From Intestinibacillus sp. Marseille-P6563 (lineage in GTDB: Bacteria; Bacillota; Clostridia; Oscillospirales; Butyricicoccaceae): a stretch of DNA of 64,000 nt. Every line of letters starts with the position of its first letter. The stretch's first letter is position 1. Below, one piece after another: positions 24,502-31,347 of the stretch. The stretch is from NCBI RefSeq assembly GCF_900604335.1, contig NZ_UWOD01000001.1:496001-560000 (forward strand), given 5' to 3'. Both the position numbers and the translations under genes were made by a program. A model generated the notes under the pieces. That model made no database searches, was not told where the DNA came from, and worked only from the letters and a program-made list of their open reading frames with translations.

Positions 24502-24504
24502 GAG

Positions 24505-24536
24505 CAGCCCGGCGAGTGATCGCCGGGCTTTGTTTT
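24505..24536 (+). terminator. Terminator of the RHH gene
   Basis: GCCCGGCG and CGCCGGGC form an 8-bp stem with AGTGAT loop, followed by TTTGTTTT. It overlaps the 3' end of the small gene on the other strand. Confidence 0.88.
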
Positions 24537-24699
24537 AGTCCTGCGCGCGAGAAAGCGCGGCGGCATAGCTTTTAAAAATGTATTGTCCTGCTTTTCGCAT
24601 CTGCTCGACTTCTGCTTTGGTCAAGTGAATTTCTTGCACATCGCCGGAAGGCTGGCCGAAAGCATCTAGCGGGAGAATATACCATTTACCTTTGTGCAT
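24535..24699 (-). CDS. Small hypothetical protein, 54 aa
   Basis: ATG at 24699 behind GGAGCGATAAC. The protein reads HKGKWYILPLDAFGQPSGDVQEIHLTK and ends with a helix. It converges on the RHH gene. Unknown function. Confidence 0.62.
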   Translation of the reverse strand: MHKGKWYILPLDAFGQPSGDVQEIHLTKAEVEQMRKAGQYIFKSYAAALSRAQD

Positions 24700-24800
24700 T
24701 GTTATCGCTCCATTTTATATAAAGGCGTCTTGATTTCGTTGCCTTACTTGGTTTATAATCAAGGTAGCCGGGGTAAGGCTCCCGGCTTGCCTTGTGCGTT

Positions 24801-24837
24801 GGCTTGCGGTGTTGCTTTGCGGGCGTTACCGCAAGCC
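24801..24837. terminator. GC-rich hairpin, possible terminator
   Basis: GGCTTGCGGT pairs with ACCGCAAGCC around a 17-base loop. It lies just after the 41-aa minus-strand gene, but its T-rich tail (GTTATTTAATTT) is on the plus-strand side, so the direction of termination is uncertain. Confidence 0.45.
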
Positions 24838-24842
24838 GTTAT

Positions 24843-24968
24843 TTAATTTGTTTTAGCCTGCCGGATGATTTCAGCGGCTTCGCTTGGCGTCTTGGCGGTT
24901 GCTTCGATCAGCTTCGCCAAGGTTTCCAAGAATGCGTTGAACTCTGCATTCGTCATGCCTTCGGTCAT
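24843..24968 (-). CDS. Small helical protein, 41 aa
   Basis: ATG at 24968 behind GGAAGTGAGGTA. An acidic helix pair (TNAEFNAFLETLAKLIEATAKTPSEAAEIIRQAKT). Small proteins of this type are common on Clostridia plasmids; function unknown. Confidence 0.6.
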   Translation of the reverse strand: MTEGMTNAEFNAFLETLAKLIEATAKTPSEAAEIIRQAKTN

Positions 24969-25163
24969 TACCTCACTTCCTTTCATAAGAGGTTTGCGCC
25001 TCTGCCTTACAAATATATTATAGTCTATTTTATGACTACACGCAATAGGTAATAGATATTTTTATGACTATATTTCTGCTAAATATATAGCTATAATTTT
25101 GTCTATAATGACCAGAAAAAATGATGGGTGCTAATGGCTATATATAGTGTAAGGGTGATGTAA

Positions 25164-25376
25164 ATGATTAGATATAAGTTTGACGTGCTGGAAAGTTTGA
25201 AGAAAACCGGAATCACGACGTATTCACTAACAAAAATCTATAAAATGTCCCCAGCAATAGTGCAAAAGCTGCGGGAAAACGATTGCAATATTAGTGTATT
25301 GACGATCAATAAACTATGTGGAATGTTACAATGTCAACCAGGCGATTTGTTGGAATGGTTGCCCGATGATAAATAA
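25164..25376 (+). CDS. Cro/C1-type HTH regulator, 70 aa
   Basis: A YozG-like XRE domain: LESLKKTGITTYSLTKIYKMSPAIVQKLREND, then SVLTINKLCGMLQCQPGDLLEWL. The region upstream (25019-25110) has repeated TATTTTTATGACTA-like segments that could be operators. Likely the small repressor of this switch region. Confidence 0.87.
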   Translation: MIRYKFDVLESLKKTGITTYSLTKIYKMSPAIVQKLRENDCNISVLTINKLCGMLQCQPGDLLEWLPDDK

Positions 25377-25718
25377 TGGTATATGTGTAATTAAATAGAA
25401 TTTTACGAAAAAAATTACATGTTTGATGGAAAATAATTCAATGGAATAAATTAGAAATAACCTTGAATTTCTCGCGCTTGCGCGTAGGGGTAACACGCGG
25501 TTCAAAAATCCCCCCGGCACTGGATATGATATATTGTTTTCGGGATCGAACCGGTGAATATATCGTTAGGGCGCGATAAAAAATTCCACGGGACTTTAAT
25601 GTGTTTCCAACACAAAATCAAAAAAATCAAAGTTTGATAGGAAATATTAAAAGTGTACTTAGCATTTTTCGTAAGAATTTTGCAAGTACACTTTCCGATT
25701 TTATGGAGGTTTGATGAT
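25377..25718. other. Intergenic region with GC island and inverted repeat
   Basis: 342 AT-rich bases without a gene. It holds a short GC-rich patch (CGCGCTTGCGCG near 25469) and a distinct inverted repeat reported separately (25650-25694). No clear promoter. Confidence 0.45.
25650..25694. promoter_or_regulatory. Perfect 11-bp inverted repeat upstream of 25719
   Basis: AAAGTGTACTT and AAGTACACTTT are separated by 23 bases and end 25 bases before the next ATG. It could be an operator pair or a hairpin over the ribosome-site region. No T-run follows, so it is not a simple terminator. Confidence 0.6.
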
Positions 25719-25949
25719 ATGGATTTTGTAGGATGTTGCAAGGTATGTGTTTCAAATGCGGAATTTGTAAAGCAATTCAATCGCATTACTGGAAATCATT
25801 TGGGAGAACGCCGAAATCCAATCGAGATTGCGATAGATCAAGCATGCGGATACGACCCGGATAAATCGTTAATGCAAGCCTTTTGCACATTTGTGTTTGA
25901 GTATGTATGGGTTCCGATGACTGCGCAATGTGGAACGGAGATGGAATGA
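25719..25949 (+). CDS. Conserved small phage protein, 76 aa
   Basis: ATG at 25719 behind ATGGAGGTTTGATG. It has CCKVCVSNAEFVKQFNRITG and a IDQACGYDPDKSLMQAFCTFVFEYVW segment. This resembles a conserved phage early protein (EFVxxxNRLTGxxL...IDxAxG). Its stop is followed at once by the Panacea-gene ATG, so the two are translationally coupled. Confidence 0.72.
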   Translation: MDFVGCCKVCVSNAEFVKQFNRITGNHLGERRNPIEIAIDQACGYDPDKSLMQAFCTFVFEYVWVPMTAQCGTEME

Positions 25950-26618
25950 ATGTCTGAGAAAACATCCAATTGCATTTGTACGCGCTGTTTCCATAGCTAT
26001 GTTTGCGAAAAATACAATGCGGATAGAGATGCAGCCCGTGACAGATGTGCATATAATAACGATCACTTTGTTGGATTCGATGCAATAAATATCAATGTGC
26101 AAGACTCCAAAGCGAGTTCATCCGATTATCTACGTGGTACGGCTCCATACAAAGTAAAGCATATCGCGGGCTACATTATATTACGACACAATCAATATCG
26201 GATTGCGATTCAAAATCTGCGATTGCAGTACATATTGTATGCAGCATGGATTGAGTATTCATACCATAATAATAGGAGTTTGTTCAACGAAGATTTCTAT
26301 GCGATGAATTTTGGGCCAGCGTGCCTTGATGTATATTGGAAATACTGCGCATGGGGCGGGATGGATATATCTGTGAGCGAAGCTTTACTATATGAAGATA
26401 GGCTGCACTTAGATACCGAAGATATAGATTTCCTTGACCGAATTGTTGGAAAGTATGCGCATATATCCACTCATGATCTGAGTGAATGGACGCGCATGGA
26501 GGGTTCGCCATGGCATCATATATATAAAGAGTTGCATAGACCGAATAGAAGGATTCCATTCGATATGATAAGAAGAATGGGGCAAACATTTAATTCATAT
26601 AATAATACTGTGAATTAA
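25950..26618 (+). CDS. Panacea-domain (SocA/GepA-like) protein with Cys-rich N-terminus
   Basis: 222 aa. Residues about 65-205 fit the Panacea (DUF4065) pattern: HIAGYIILRHNQ, IQNLRLQYILYAAWIEYSYHNN, LFNEDFYAMNFGPACLDVYWKY. The first 45 residues hold six Cys (CICTRCFHSYVCEKY...C), a probable zinc-binding addition not usual for the family. Panacea proteins are known as antitoxins or chaperone-like adaptors in PanAT systems and occur in prophages. The 76-aa neighbour is coupled to it but does not look like a known PanT toxin. Confidence 0.75.
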   Translation: MSEKTSNCICTRCFHSYVCEKYNADRDAARDRCAYNNDHFVGFDAININVQDSKASSSDYLRGTAPYKVKHIAGYIILRHNQYRIAIQNLRLQYILYAAWIEYSYHNNRSLFNEDFYAMNFGPACLDVYWKYCAWGGMDISVSEALLYEDRLHLDTEDIDFLDRIVGKYAHISTHDLSEWTRMEGSPWHHIYKELHRPNRRIPFDMIRRMGQTFNSYNNTVN

Positions 26619-26629
26619 AAACAAAAGTC

Positions 26630-26760
26630 GCTCCGCCTACGATCATAAACAAAAGTACCTATAAAGCTTGACTCGCTCCGCATACTGCTATAACCAAAAG
26701 TGGGGATAAGACCGACTCCCTCCACTCACGATCATAACCAAAAGCGGGGGATAGGTTGTA
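26630..26760. repeat. Three imperfect direct repeats with ATAACCAAAAG core
   Basis: CGATCATAAACAAAAG (26640), GCTATAACCAAAAG (26688) and CGATCATAACCAAAAG (26739) are spaced about 50 bases apart. Each is preceded by a CTCGCTCCGC or ACTCCCTCCAC-like stretch. They run up to the -35 box of the short RNA promoter, so they could be binding sites for its regulator. Confidence 0.65.
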
Positions 26761-26784
26761 AGTAATTCGATTGTGTGGTATAAT
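26756..26784 (+). promoter_or_regulatory. Promoter of short RNA
   Basis: TTGTAA (26756-26761) and TATAAT (26779-26784) with an exact 17-base spacer. It points into a stretch without a good gene that ends in a terminator about 100 bases later. Confidence 0.75.
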
Positions 26785-26790
26785 CAATCG

Positions 26791-26889
26791 TGTAGAGAAA
26801 ACGGCGCTTGTATCAGTTTTGACTGATCTATGCACAAACGAAAAGAGCAACATCCTACGACTGGTACTTGTGGGATGTTGCTCTTTTTA
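26791..26889 (+). ncRNA. Candidate small RNA of about 100 nt
   Basis: A consensus promoter and a strong terminator bracket about 100 bases. Inside is a small hairpin TCAGTTTTGACTGA. The only frame (ATG at 26830) has no ribosome site and reads through the terminator. This fits a short non-coding transcript, perhaps a regulator of the lysogeny region; target unknown. Confidence 0.55.
26841..26889 (+). terminator. Terminator of the short RNA
   Basis: AGAGCAACATCC pairs with GGATGTTGCTCT, followed by TTTTATTTTT and preceded by AAAA. A near-perfect 12-bp stem. It could also end transcripts from the right. Confidence 0.88.
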
Positions 26890-27071
26890 TTTTTGAATAT
26901 AAAAAGGACCTTTCCGAATGGTGGAATACTCAGAAAGACCCTCATGCTGATACAGAAAAATGAACTCTATTCATAACACTATGAACAATCAAAGAATCCT
27001 GTAGCTTGAATATGTAGCTTATTTATATTATACAGCATTCATATACAAAAAGCAAGCGATTGCAGAAGATT
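26890..27071. other. Short intergenic region
   Basis: About 180 AT-rich bases between the short RNA and the antirepressor stop. No gene or clear site seen; a weak TCCTTTT/AAAAAGGA-like symmetry only. Confidence 0.3.
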
Positions 27072-27830
27072 TTAAGCGACTCCTACCATCAAGAGTCGGA
27101 ATGTCTCACGCCCTTTGGGCGTGACCATAGTTTGCGTACCGCCCCATTGTGTTTTTTCATTGTAGCATTCTTTCAACTCAAAAATTTCATCATCCACATG
27201 GGTCTGATACGGCATTAGCTTGCCTTTCCTGTCTCGGTACAAATACTTTTTCTCTAACAGGAATGAAACAAACTTATTCTGCTGGATGCCAAGTTCTTTT
27301 GCGGTTTCACGCAAACCGGTCAGCAAATTACGATCAACCAGTTCATCAAAGTATGCAGCTTTGGGAGCCATGATTTGATTTTCTACTGTCAGTGCAGAGA
27401 TACGGGCTTCGCGCTCGGCCAGCGTCTTTTGCGCAACCATCAACGCCTTTGCCATTAGTTCTTCGGCGCTCATTTCCTCTTGACCAGCGATATATCCACC
27501 GTGCTTGCGGATGGAAGGAATAACTTCATCTGCGATCTTCGCTTGGAAAGCTTCGGCTGCGGCGTTCTTCGCTTTCATCGCAAGGCGATAGAAAATGTTT
27601 TCCGGGATGAAACCATCTTTCGCCCACTTGTGGTCGAAACCAAATTCATCCAAAAATCCAAAGACGCGCTCCCAACGAATCGTGTTGTACTCAACCCCAT
27701 TTTTGGTTTCCGTCTTAGTGAATCCTAATCCGCGTGCCACACTTTCCAGTTTGAGATAGGCCGTGCCATCTTTTTCAAAGCACTCGACCCCACTGATGTT
27801 GATAATCTCGGTGATGTAATTTTCTTCCAT
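27072..27830 (-). CDS. Phage antirepressor with KilAC domain (copy D)
   Basis: 252 aa from the ATG at 27830 behind AAAGGAGAAAATAGT. The N-terminal 115 residues form a Bro-N-like DNA-binding domain that ends with the conserved EVIPSIRKHGGYI. After a helical linker the C-terminal 100 residues are KilAC (RNLLTGLRETAKELGIQQNKFVSFLLEKKYLYRDRKGKLMPY...GGTQTMVTPKGRETF). Antirepressors lift repression to induce lytic growth. The KilAC part is close to that of copies A and B but the N-terminus differs. A leader hairpin precedes the gene. Confidence 0.9.
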   Translation of the reverse strand: MEENYITEIINISGVECFEKDGTAYLKLESVARGLGFTKTETKNGVEYNTIRWERVFGFLDEFGFDHKWAKDGFIPENIFYRLAMKAKNAAAEAFQAKIADEVIPSIRKHGGYIAGQEEMSAEELMAKALMVAQKTLAEREARISALTVENQIMAPKAAYFDELVDRNLLTGLRETAKELGIQQNKFVSFLLEKKYLYRDRKGKLMPYQTHVDDEIFELKECYNEKTQWGGTQTMVTPKGRETFRLLMVGVA

Positions 27831-27876
27831 ACTATTTTCTCCTTTCAAGTGTTTCATTTTTTTTGGAAATTAAAAA

Positions 27877-27942
27877 GGCGCGGAACACACCAAATCATAC
27901 TCAACTACTACTTAGCTAGTATGGTTTGGCGCGTTCCGCGCC
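27877..27942 (-). promoter_or_regulatory. Leader terminator-like hairpin (attenuator candidate) of copy D
   Basis: GGCGCGGAAC and GTTCCGCGCC form the base of a long stem, with CACCAAATCATAC and GTATGGTTTGGCG continuing it. On the minus strand it ends in TTTTTAATTT. A -10 box TATAAT reads from 27974 to 27969. The hairpin therefore lies between promoter and ribosome site, the position of an attenuator. Confidence 0.7.
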
Positions 27943-28050
27943 GTAATAATCATATTGGATTACACCCATTATATCATAAGTGGAGCATCCGGGGCAAGAA
28001 AAATTTATAAAATATCGTGTGATGCAAATTCTTTGTGGATTGTCGTGGTA

Positions 28051-29091
28051 TTAGTCATTCAGGGCAACAACAGCAAAGAATCTTGAATCTATAATCCCTA
28101 CCCCAATCGAATATTGCCCATCTGTATAACATTCTATCGGGCCATTACCACCCTCAAAGTCGCCGACATAAATAAATCCGCATTTCAGTAAAAGGGAATG
28201 GTAATCAATTAAAAGGTTTTCATTCTGTGAAAGTGCGTCATCCAGATCGAGTACATCATAATAATATCCATCCAGACCGGCAAGTTTACCAATATCCGAC
28301 TCTGGAATACCCGCAAACGCTCCAAAATCAGGAACACTTGGATATCGACTATAATAAGCTATATCCTCTGTTCCTGCACTCTCTCCCATATAAAAGAACG
28401 TATTGCCATCTGTTTGATAGGTGGAAATCATCACAGAAAACGTGCCTTCTGGAGAATACCCAAACGAAACATACAATCCGTCCTTTTTATACTGATCGAC
28501 CTTTCCGACTTGAACGACTCCCCATTTTGTATCAAAATCGAATTTATTTACAAACTGGAATCCAGCAGATTCCAACAACCTTCGATACGGTATGGTGCCA
28601 ATGGTTCCGGAAGTACCGTTGTAGACATACACCGTTGCACTTCCATCATTGGATGTCTTAATATCTTGTAATGTTGTATCATCTGGATAAAGCGTTGCAA
28701 AGTCAGGAACAGAGGGATAGTCTTTGTATCCAGAAAAATCACTTGTCTCATTTTGCGGGATATCGCTGGCTCCGTCACCTACTACAACCGCATTCTGGCT
28801 CTCATTCCACCCAATTTCGACACCCAATGTTTCGGATAATTTACGTACAGGTAAATATACCGTCCACCCTCCATTTTCATCCTCATACGTAATACTTCCA
28901 GGAGCAGATGTTCCATTTTGAAGTGTATAATTTTCTCCTTCTTTAGAAATTGTCTTGCCATCAGCTATTACATTCACTAAGTTTGGAGTCATTGAGCCTG
29001 TTACGGCAGCAAATGCCGGGATTATTAGTCCGGATATAGCACATGAGCAAAAAATCCCCGCAAAAAAACTTTTTCTGTCAAAGTTTTTCAT
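28051..29091 (-). CDS. Secreted protein with copper-amine-oxidase-N/stalk-like domain
   Basis: 346 aa. A signal peptide (FFAGIFCSCAISGLIIPAFA) is followed at about 35-110 by the stalk pattern of secreted Firmicutes proteins (NVIADGKTI...WTVYLPVRKLSETLGVEIGWNESQNAVVVG). Two related segments with YPSVPDFATLY and YPSVPDFGAFAG (about 130 and 245) suggest a repeated domain. It is probably exported by the lysogen. It is transcribed divergently from cassette A, as the membrane protein at 40398 is from cassette B. Confidence 0.8.
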   Translation of the reverse strand: MKNFDRKSFFAGIFCSCAISGLIIPAFAAVTGSMTPNLVNVIADGKTISKEGENYTLQNGTSAPGSITYEDENGGWTVYLPVRKLSETLGVEIGWNESQNAVVVGDGASDIPQNETSDFSGYKDYPSVPDFATLYPDDTTLQDIKTSNDGSATVYVYNGTSGTIGTIPYRRLLESAGFQFVNKFDFDTKWGVVQVGKVDQYKKDGLYVSFGYSPEGTFSVMISTYQTDGNTFFYMGESAGTEDIAYYSRYPSVPDFGAFAGIPESDIGKLAGLDGYYYDVLDLDDALSQNENLLIDYHSLLLKCGFIYVGDFEGGNGPIECYTDGQYSIGVGIIDSRFFAVVALND

Positions 29092-29163
29092 AATAATACC
29101 TCTTTCAAACCCTAATTTCCTTGTAATGATTTACATGTATTTGATATACCTCCAATATCATAT

Positions 29164-29218
29164 TTTTATTTTACCATATCAAGAATCTATTTCCAATACA
29201 AATACAAAGAAATATTTT
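29164..29218. repeat. 55-bp cassette left-border repeat (copy A)
   Basis: This stretch (TTTTATTTTACCATATCAAG...) recurs at 41214-41268 with two differences. In both places it lies just before the promoter of the RHH gene and after the divergent secreted or membrane protein gene. It marks the shared left edge of cassettes A and B or holds a common operator. Confidence 0.82.
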
Positions 29219-29229
29219 CTAAAAACACC

Positions 29230-29258
29230 TTGACTTTTTGTGCTCCAACAATTATACT
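29230..29258 (+). promoter_or_regulatory. Promoter of cassette A RHH gene
   Basis: TTGACT (29230-29235) and TATACT (29253-29258), 17 bases apart. It is followed by AGTAGGTGATT, the ribosome site of the gene at 29292. Confidence 0.82.
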
Positions 29259-29291
29259 GTATTTAGAGAGTGCAGAAAGTAGGTGATTAAA

Positions 29292-29465
29292 ATGAGCCCT
29301 CGCACAGGGCGTCCAAAAGCAGAAAATCCATTAAATGTAAATTTAAAGGTGCGTTTTGACCAAGAAACCAATAATCGATTGTTGGATTATTGCGAAAAGC
29401 ATGGGGTTACACGCACAGAAGCGATTCGTCGTGGGATACATTTGCTTTTGGAACAAGAAAAATAA
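29292..29465 (+). CDS. Ribbon-helix-helix repressor, cassette A, 57 aa
   Basis: ATG at 29292. The protein begins SPRTGRPKAENPLN and has an RHH core (LKVRFDQETNNRLLDYCEKHGVTRTEAIRRGIHLLL). The G-R-P-K start followed by RHH is shared by the genes at 41336 and 56097. It likely represses its own cassette. The stop is immediately followed by the conserved RNA hairpins. Confidence 0.82.
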   Translation: MSPRTGRPKAENPLNVNLKVRFDQETNNRLLDYCEKHGVTRTEAIRRGIHLLLEQEK

Positions 29466-29550
29466 GGTGTCGGCTCCCTGACAAAGAATACGACACCTTA
29501 GAACACCAATCCCGAAGGGATGGTAAATCTATTATACCATATCCTTCGGG
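29466..29550 (+). ncRNA. Two-hairpin RNA element, cassette A
   Basis: Hairpin 1: GGTGTCG (29466) with CGACACC (29491), loop containing CTGACAAAG. Hairpin 2: CCCGAAGG + ATGGTA with TACCAT + CCTTCGGG (29511-29550), apical loop AATCTATTA. In the other cassettes the stem sequences differ but pairing and the loop are kept. There is no T-run, so it is not a plain terminator. It separates the RHH gene from the 86-aa gene. Confidence 0.7.
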
Positions 29551-29579
29551 GTTTACAAGACACCAGGAGGAAAAGCAAA

Positions 29580-29840
29580 ATGAAAAACAGACCCTTTCCA
29601 GAGATCATAAACGCGCACCATGCGGATGCACTAAGCCGAATGGAAGAAGATGCAGAACTGAATGCGTTGTACGAAGCGGAATGGTCGTTGCCGTGCGAAG
29701 ATGTTCGCAGCATGCTAGATAGCGGCGACGTGAACGCGGCTTCTGATTTCATCGCAATGCACCAAGTCAAGACCGAGCGCATGGGATTCCTGCTGGGCTA
29801 CCGCTACGCCATGCAGCTTGCACGGGAAATCTTTGTATAA
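29580..29840 (+). CDS. 86-aa cassette protein, copy A
   Basis: ATG at 29580 behind AGGAGGAAAAGC. The protein is helical and acidic (EIINAHHADALSRMEEDAELNALYEAEWS...) with an amphipathic end (MGFLLGYRYAMQLAREIF). No known family. It is the most conserved cassette component: identical in copy B and nearly so in copy C. That conservation, including DNA, implies either a key role or recent duplication. Confidence 0.8.
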   Translation: MKNRPFPEIINAHHADALSRMEEDAELNALYEAEWSLPCEDVRSMLDSGDVNAASDFIAMHQVKTERMGFLLGYRYAMQLAREIFV

Positions 29841-29860
29841 TTCACACAAAGAATATACCC

Positions 29861-29889
29861 TTGACTTCGGCTGAAAAATCGCATATACT
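29861..29889 (+). promoter_or_regulatory. Consensus promoter of antirepressor A
   Basis: TTGACT (29861-29866) and TATACT (29884-29889) with a 17-base spacer. Transcription would begin just before the leader hairpin. Confidence 0.85.
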
Positions 29890-29902
29890 ATGACCACACA
29901 AA

Positions 29903-29966
29903 CGGCGCACTTCCGCGCCACTCATACAGTCAAACTGTATTGGTGGTCGGGGTGCGCCGTTTTTCG
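29903..29966 (+). promoter_or_regulatory. Leader terminator-like hairpin of antirepressor A
   Basis: CGGCGCAC (29903) pairs with GTGCGCCG (ending 29959), with inner pairing of CCAC...GTGG and ACAGT...ACTGT, and the tail TTTTTCGTTTT. It sits between a strong promoter and the ribosome site AAAGGAGC. It is thus expected to stop most transcripts before the gene: a candidate attenuator. Confidence 0.75.
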
Positions 29967-29990
29967 TTTTCTCAGAAAGGAGCATGCTAT

Positions 29991-30746
29991 ATGAATGAAT
30001 TGCAAATTTTCCAGAATGCAGAGTTTGGAACGATTCGAACAATCGAGGAAAACGGCAAAGTGCTGTTCTGCGGGTCGGATGTGGCTAAGGCATTGGGATA
30101 TAAGAATCCTACAAAAGCCATTGCAGACCACTGCAAAGGAACTGTGGAGAGACGGGCTAACGATTCGTTAGGTCGTCAGCAGAATATGAAATTTATCACC
30201 GAAGGCGATATTTACCGCTTGGGGGCAAAGTCTGAGTTACCGGGTGCAGATAAGTTTGAATGCTGGATTTTTGATGAAGTCCTCCCCTCTATCCGCAAGC
30301 ATGGCGCATACATGACACCTGAAACACTGGAAGCTGCAATCATGAATCCTGATACACTTATCAAGATTGCAACTGCGCTCAAGGATGAACAAGAGAAGCG
30401 CAAGGCATTGGAAATCGCCAATTCCGAACTAACTGTTGACAACCAGATCATGAAACCCAAAGCGGACTATTTCGATGAAATCGTAGATAGGAACCTACTT
30501 ACCAATTTCCGCGAAACGGCAAAGCAACTTAATGTGCCGCCGAGAAAGTTTGTAAGCTTCCTGATCGAAAAGAAATATGCCTATCGAGATAAGAAAGGTA
30601 AGCTCCAACCGTACCAGCAGTATGTGGAAAGCGGCCTGTTCTGCCTGAAAGAGTGCTTGAATGAAAAGACCGGATGGGGAGGAACACAAACACTCATTAC
30701 GCCGAAGGGACGTGAAACGTTTCGGCTGCTGTTTATTGCTGCGTAA
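29991..30746 (+). CDS. Bro-N/KilAC antirepressor, cassette A, 251 aa
   Basis: ATG at 29991 behind AAAGGAGCATGCTAT. Residues 1-110 are Bro-N (FGTIRTIEENGKVLFCGSDVAKALGYKNPTKAI...VLPSIRKHGAYMT); residues 150-251 are KilAC (RNLLTNFRETAKQLNVPPRKFVSFLIEKKYAYRDKKGKLQPY). It is nearly the same as copy B, except around residues 42-85 where the two proteins diverge sharply. It probably derepresses lytic genes. Confidence 0.92.
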   Translation: MNELQIFQNAEFGTIRTIEENGKVLFCGSDVAKALGYKNPTKAIADHCKGTVERRANDSLGRQQNMKFITEGDIYRLGAKSELPGADKFECWIFDEVLPSIRKHGAYMTPETLEAAIMNPDTLIKIATALKDEQEKRKALEIANSELTVDNQIMKPKADYFDEIVDRNLLTNFRETAKQLNVPPRKFVSFLIEKKYAYRDKKGKLQPYQQYVESGLFCLKECLNEKTGWGGTQTLITPKGRETFRLLFIAA

Positions 30747-30813
30747 CCTATCATAGAATTTTAGCATTGAATATAGCCACTCAATATGCATTTTCTATGA
30801 AAGGAGCACAGAA

Positions 30814-31164
30814 ATGAATCAAACGTCTACGTTGCAAATTTTGAAGTCCGAAACATTTGGAACAGTAAAATGTGATTTCTATGGCGACGGAAATCAAGTA
30901 TACATGACCCGAGAGCAAATCGGAACTGCTTTAGGATATTCCAACCCCAAACGCGCCATTTCAGATATTCACAAGAGACACAAGGAAAGACTGGACAAGT
31001 TCTCAAGGGTAACGCAGATTGCGTACCCCTCCGGTGGAAAACAAGATGTGTATATCTACAACAGAAAAGGCGTTATGGAAATCTGCCGATGGAGTCAACA
31101 GGAAAAAGCTGATGCTTTTATCGAAGGCGGCGTAATACCCCTTGCTTCAGCTATGGGGATATAA
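30814..31164 (+). pseudogene. Bro-N protein, cassette A, cut by miniature element
   Basis: ATG behind AAAGGAGCAC. About 104 residues are Bro-N (TFGTVKCDFYGDGNQVYMTREQIGTALGYSNPKRAISDIHKRH...GVMEICRWSQQEKADAF). Then the frame enters the element at 31127 and stops. The identical gene and identical left junction occur in cassette B. The upstream spacer can fold with CATAGAA/TTCTATG arms. The truncated protein could still bind DNA. Confidence 0.82.
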
Positions 31165-31290
31165 GCCGCCTCAATGTGGTAGGGCGGGACACGCCCAAAC
31201 CTATACGCTCGGGGAGATCGTGTAAGACCTGCTTGCAGGCAATGGTCGCTGAACTGAGAATCCCCTGCCTTTAGGCATGGGGAGTGTCAA
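31127..31290 (+). mobile_element. 164-bp miniature IS605-type element (copy 2)
   Basis: Same length and near-identical sequence to 4173-4336. The left side up to 31175 matches the left end of the tnpB element in cassette B, inserted at the same codon of the same gene. It is best explained as a tnpB-less version of that insertion. The right flank (31291, GTGTGGCTAAGG) is different. Confidence 0.87.
31176..31290 (+). ncRNA. omegaRNA-like scaffold, copy 2
   Basis: Matches the scaffold at 4222-4336. If transcribed, the guide would be GTGTGGCTAAGGAAGCGCAA from 31291. The upstream Bro transcript could supply the RNA. Use by the TnpB at 43257 in trans is inferred. Confidence 0.6.
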
Positions 31291-31347
31291 GTGTGGCTAA
31301 GGAAGCGCAAGAACAGTGAAATGAGTATTGAGAAAGAGGGTTTTATT

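Noticed and set aside
25719-25949. 76-aa gene as a classical PanT toxin
   Set aside because: Its motifs resemble a common phage early protein, and I see no known toxin signature.
26630-26760. Spaced repeats as a CRISPR array
   Set aside because: Only three imperfect short repeats with similar, not unique, spacers and no cas genes.
26830-26976. 48-codon frame in place of the small RNA
   Set aside because: No ribosome site, reads through a strong terminator, and the composition is poor.
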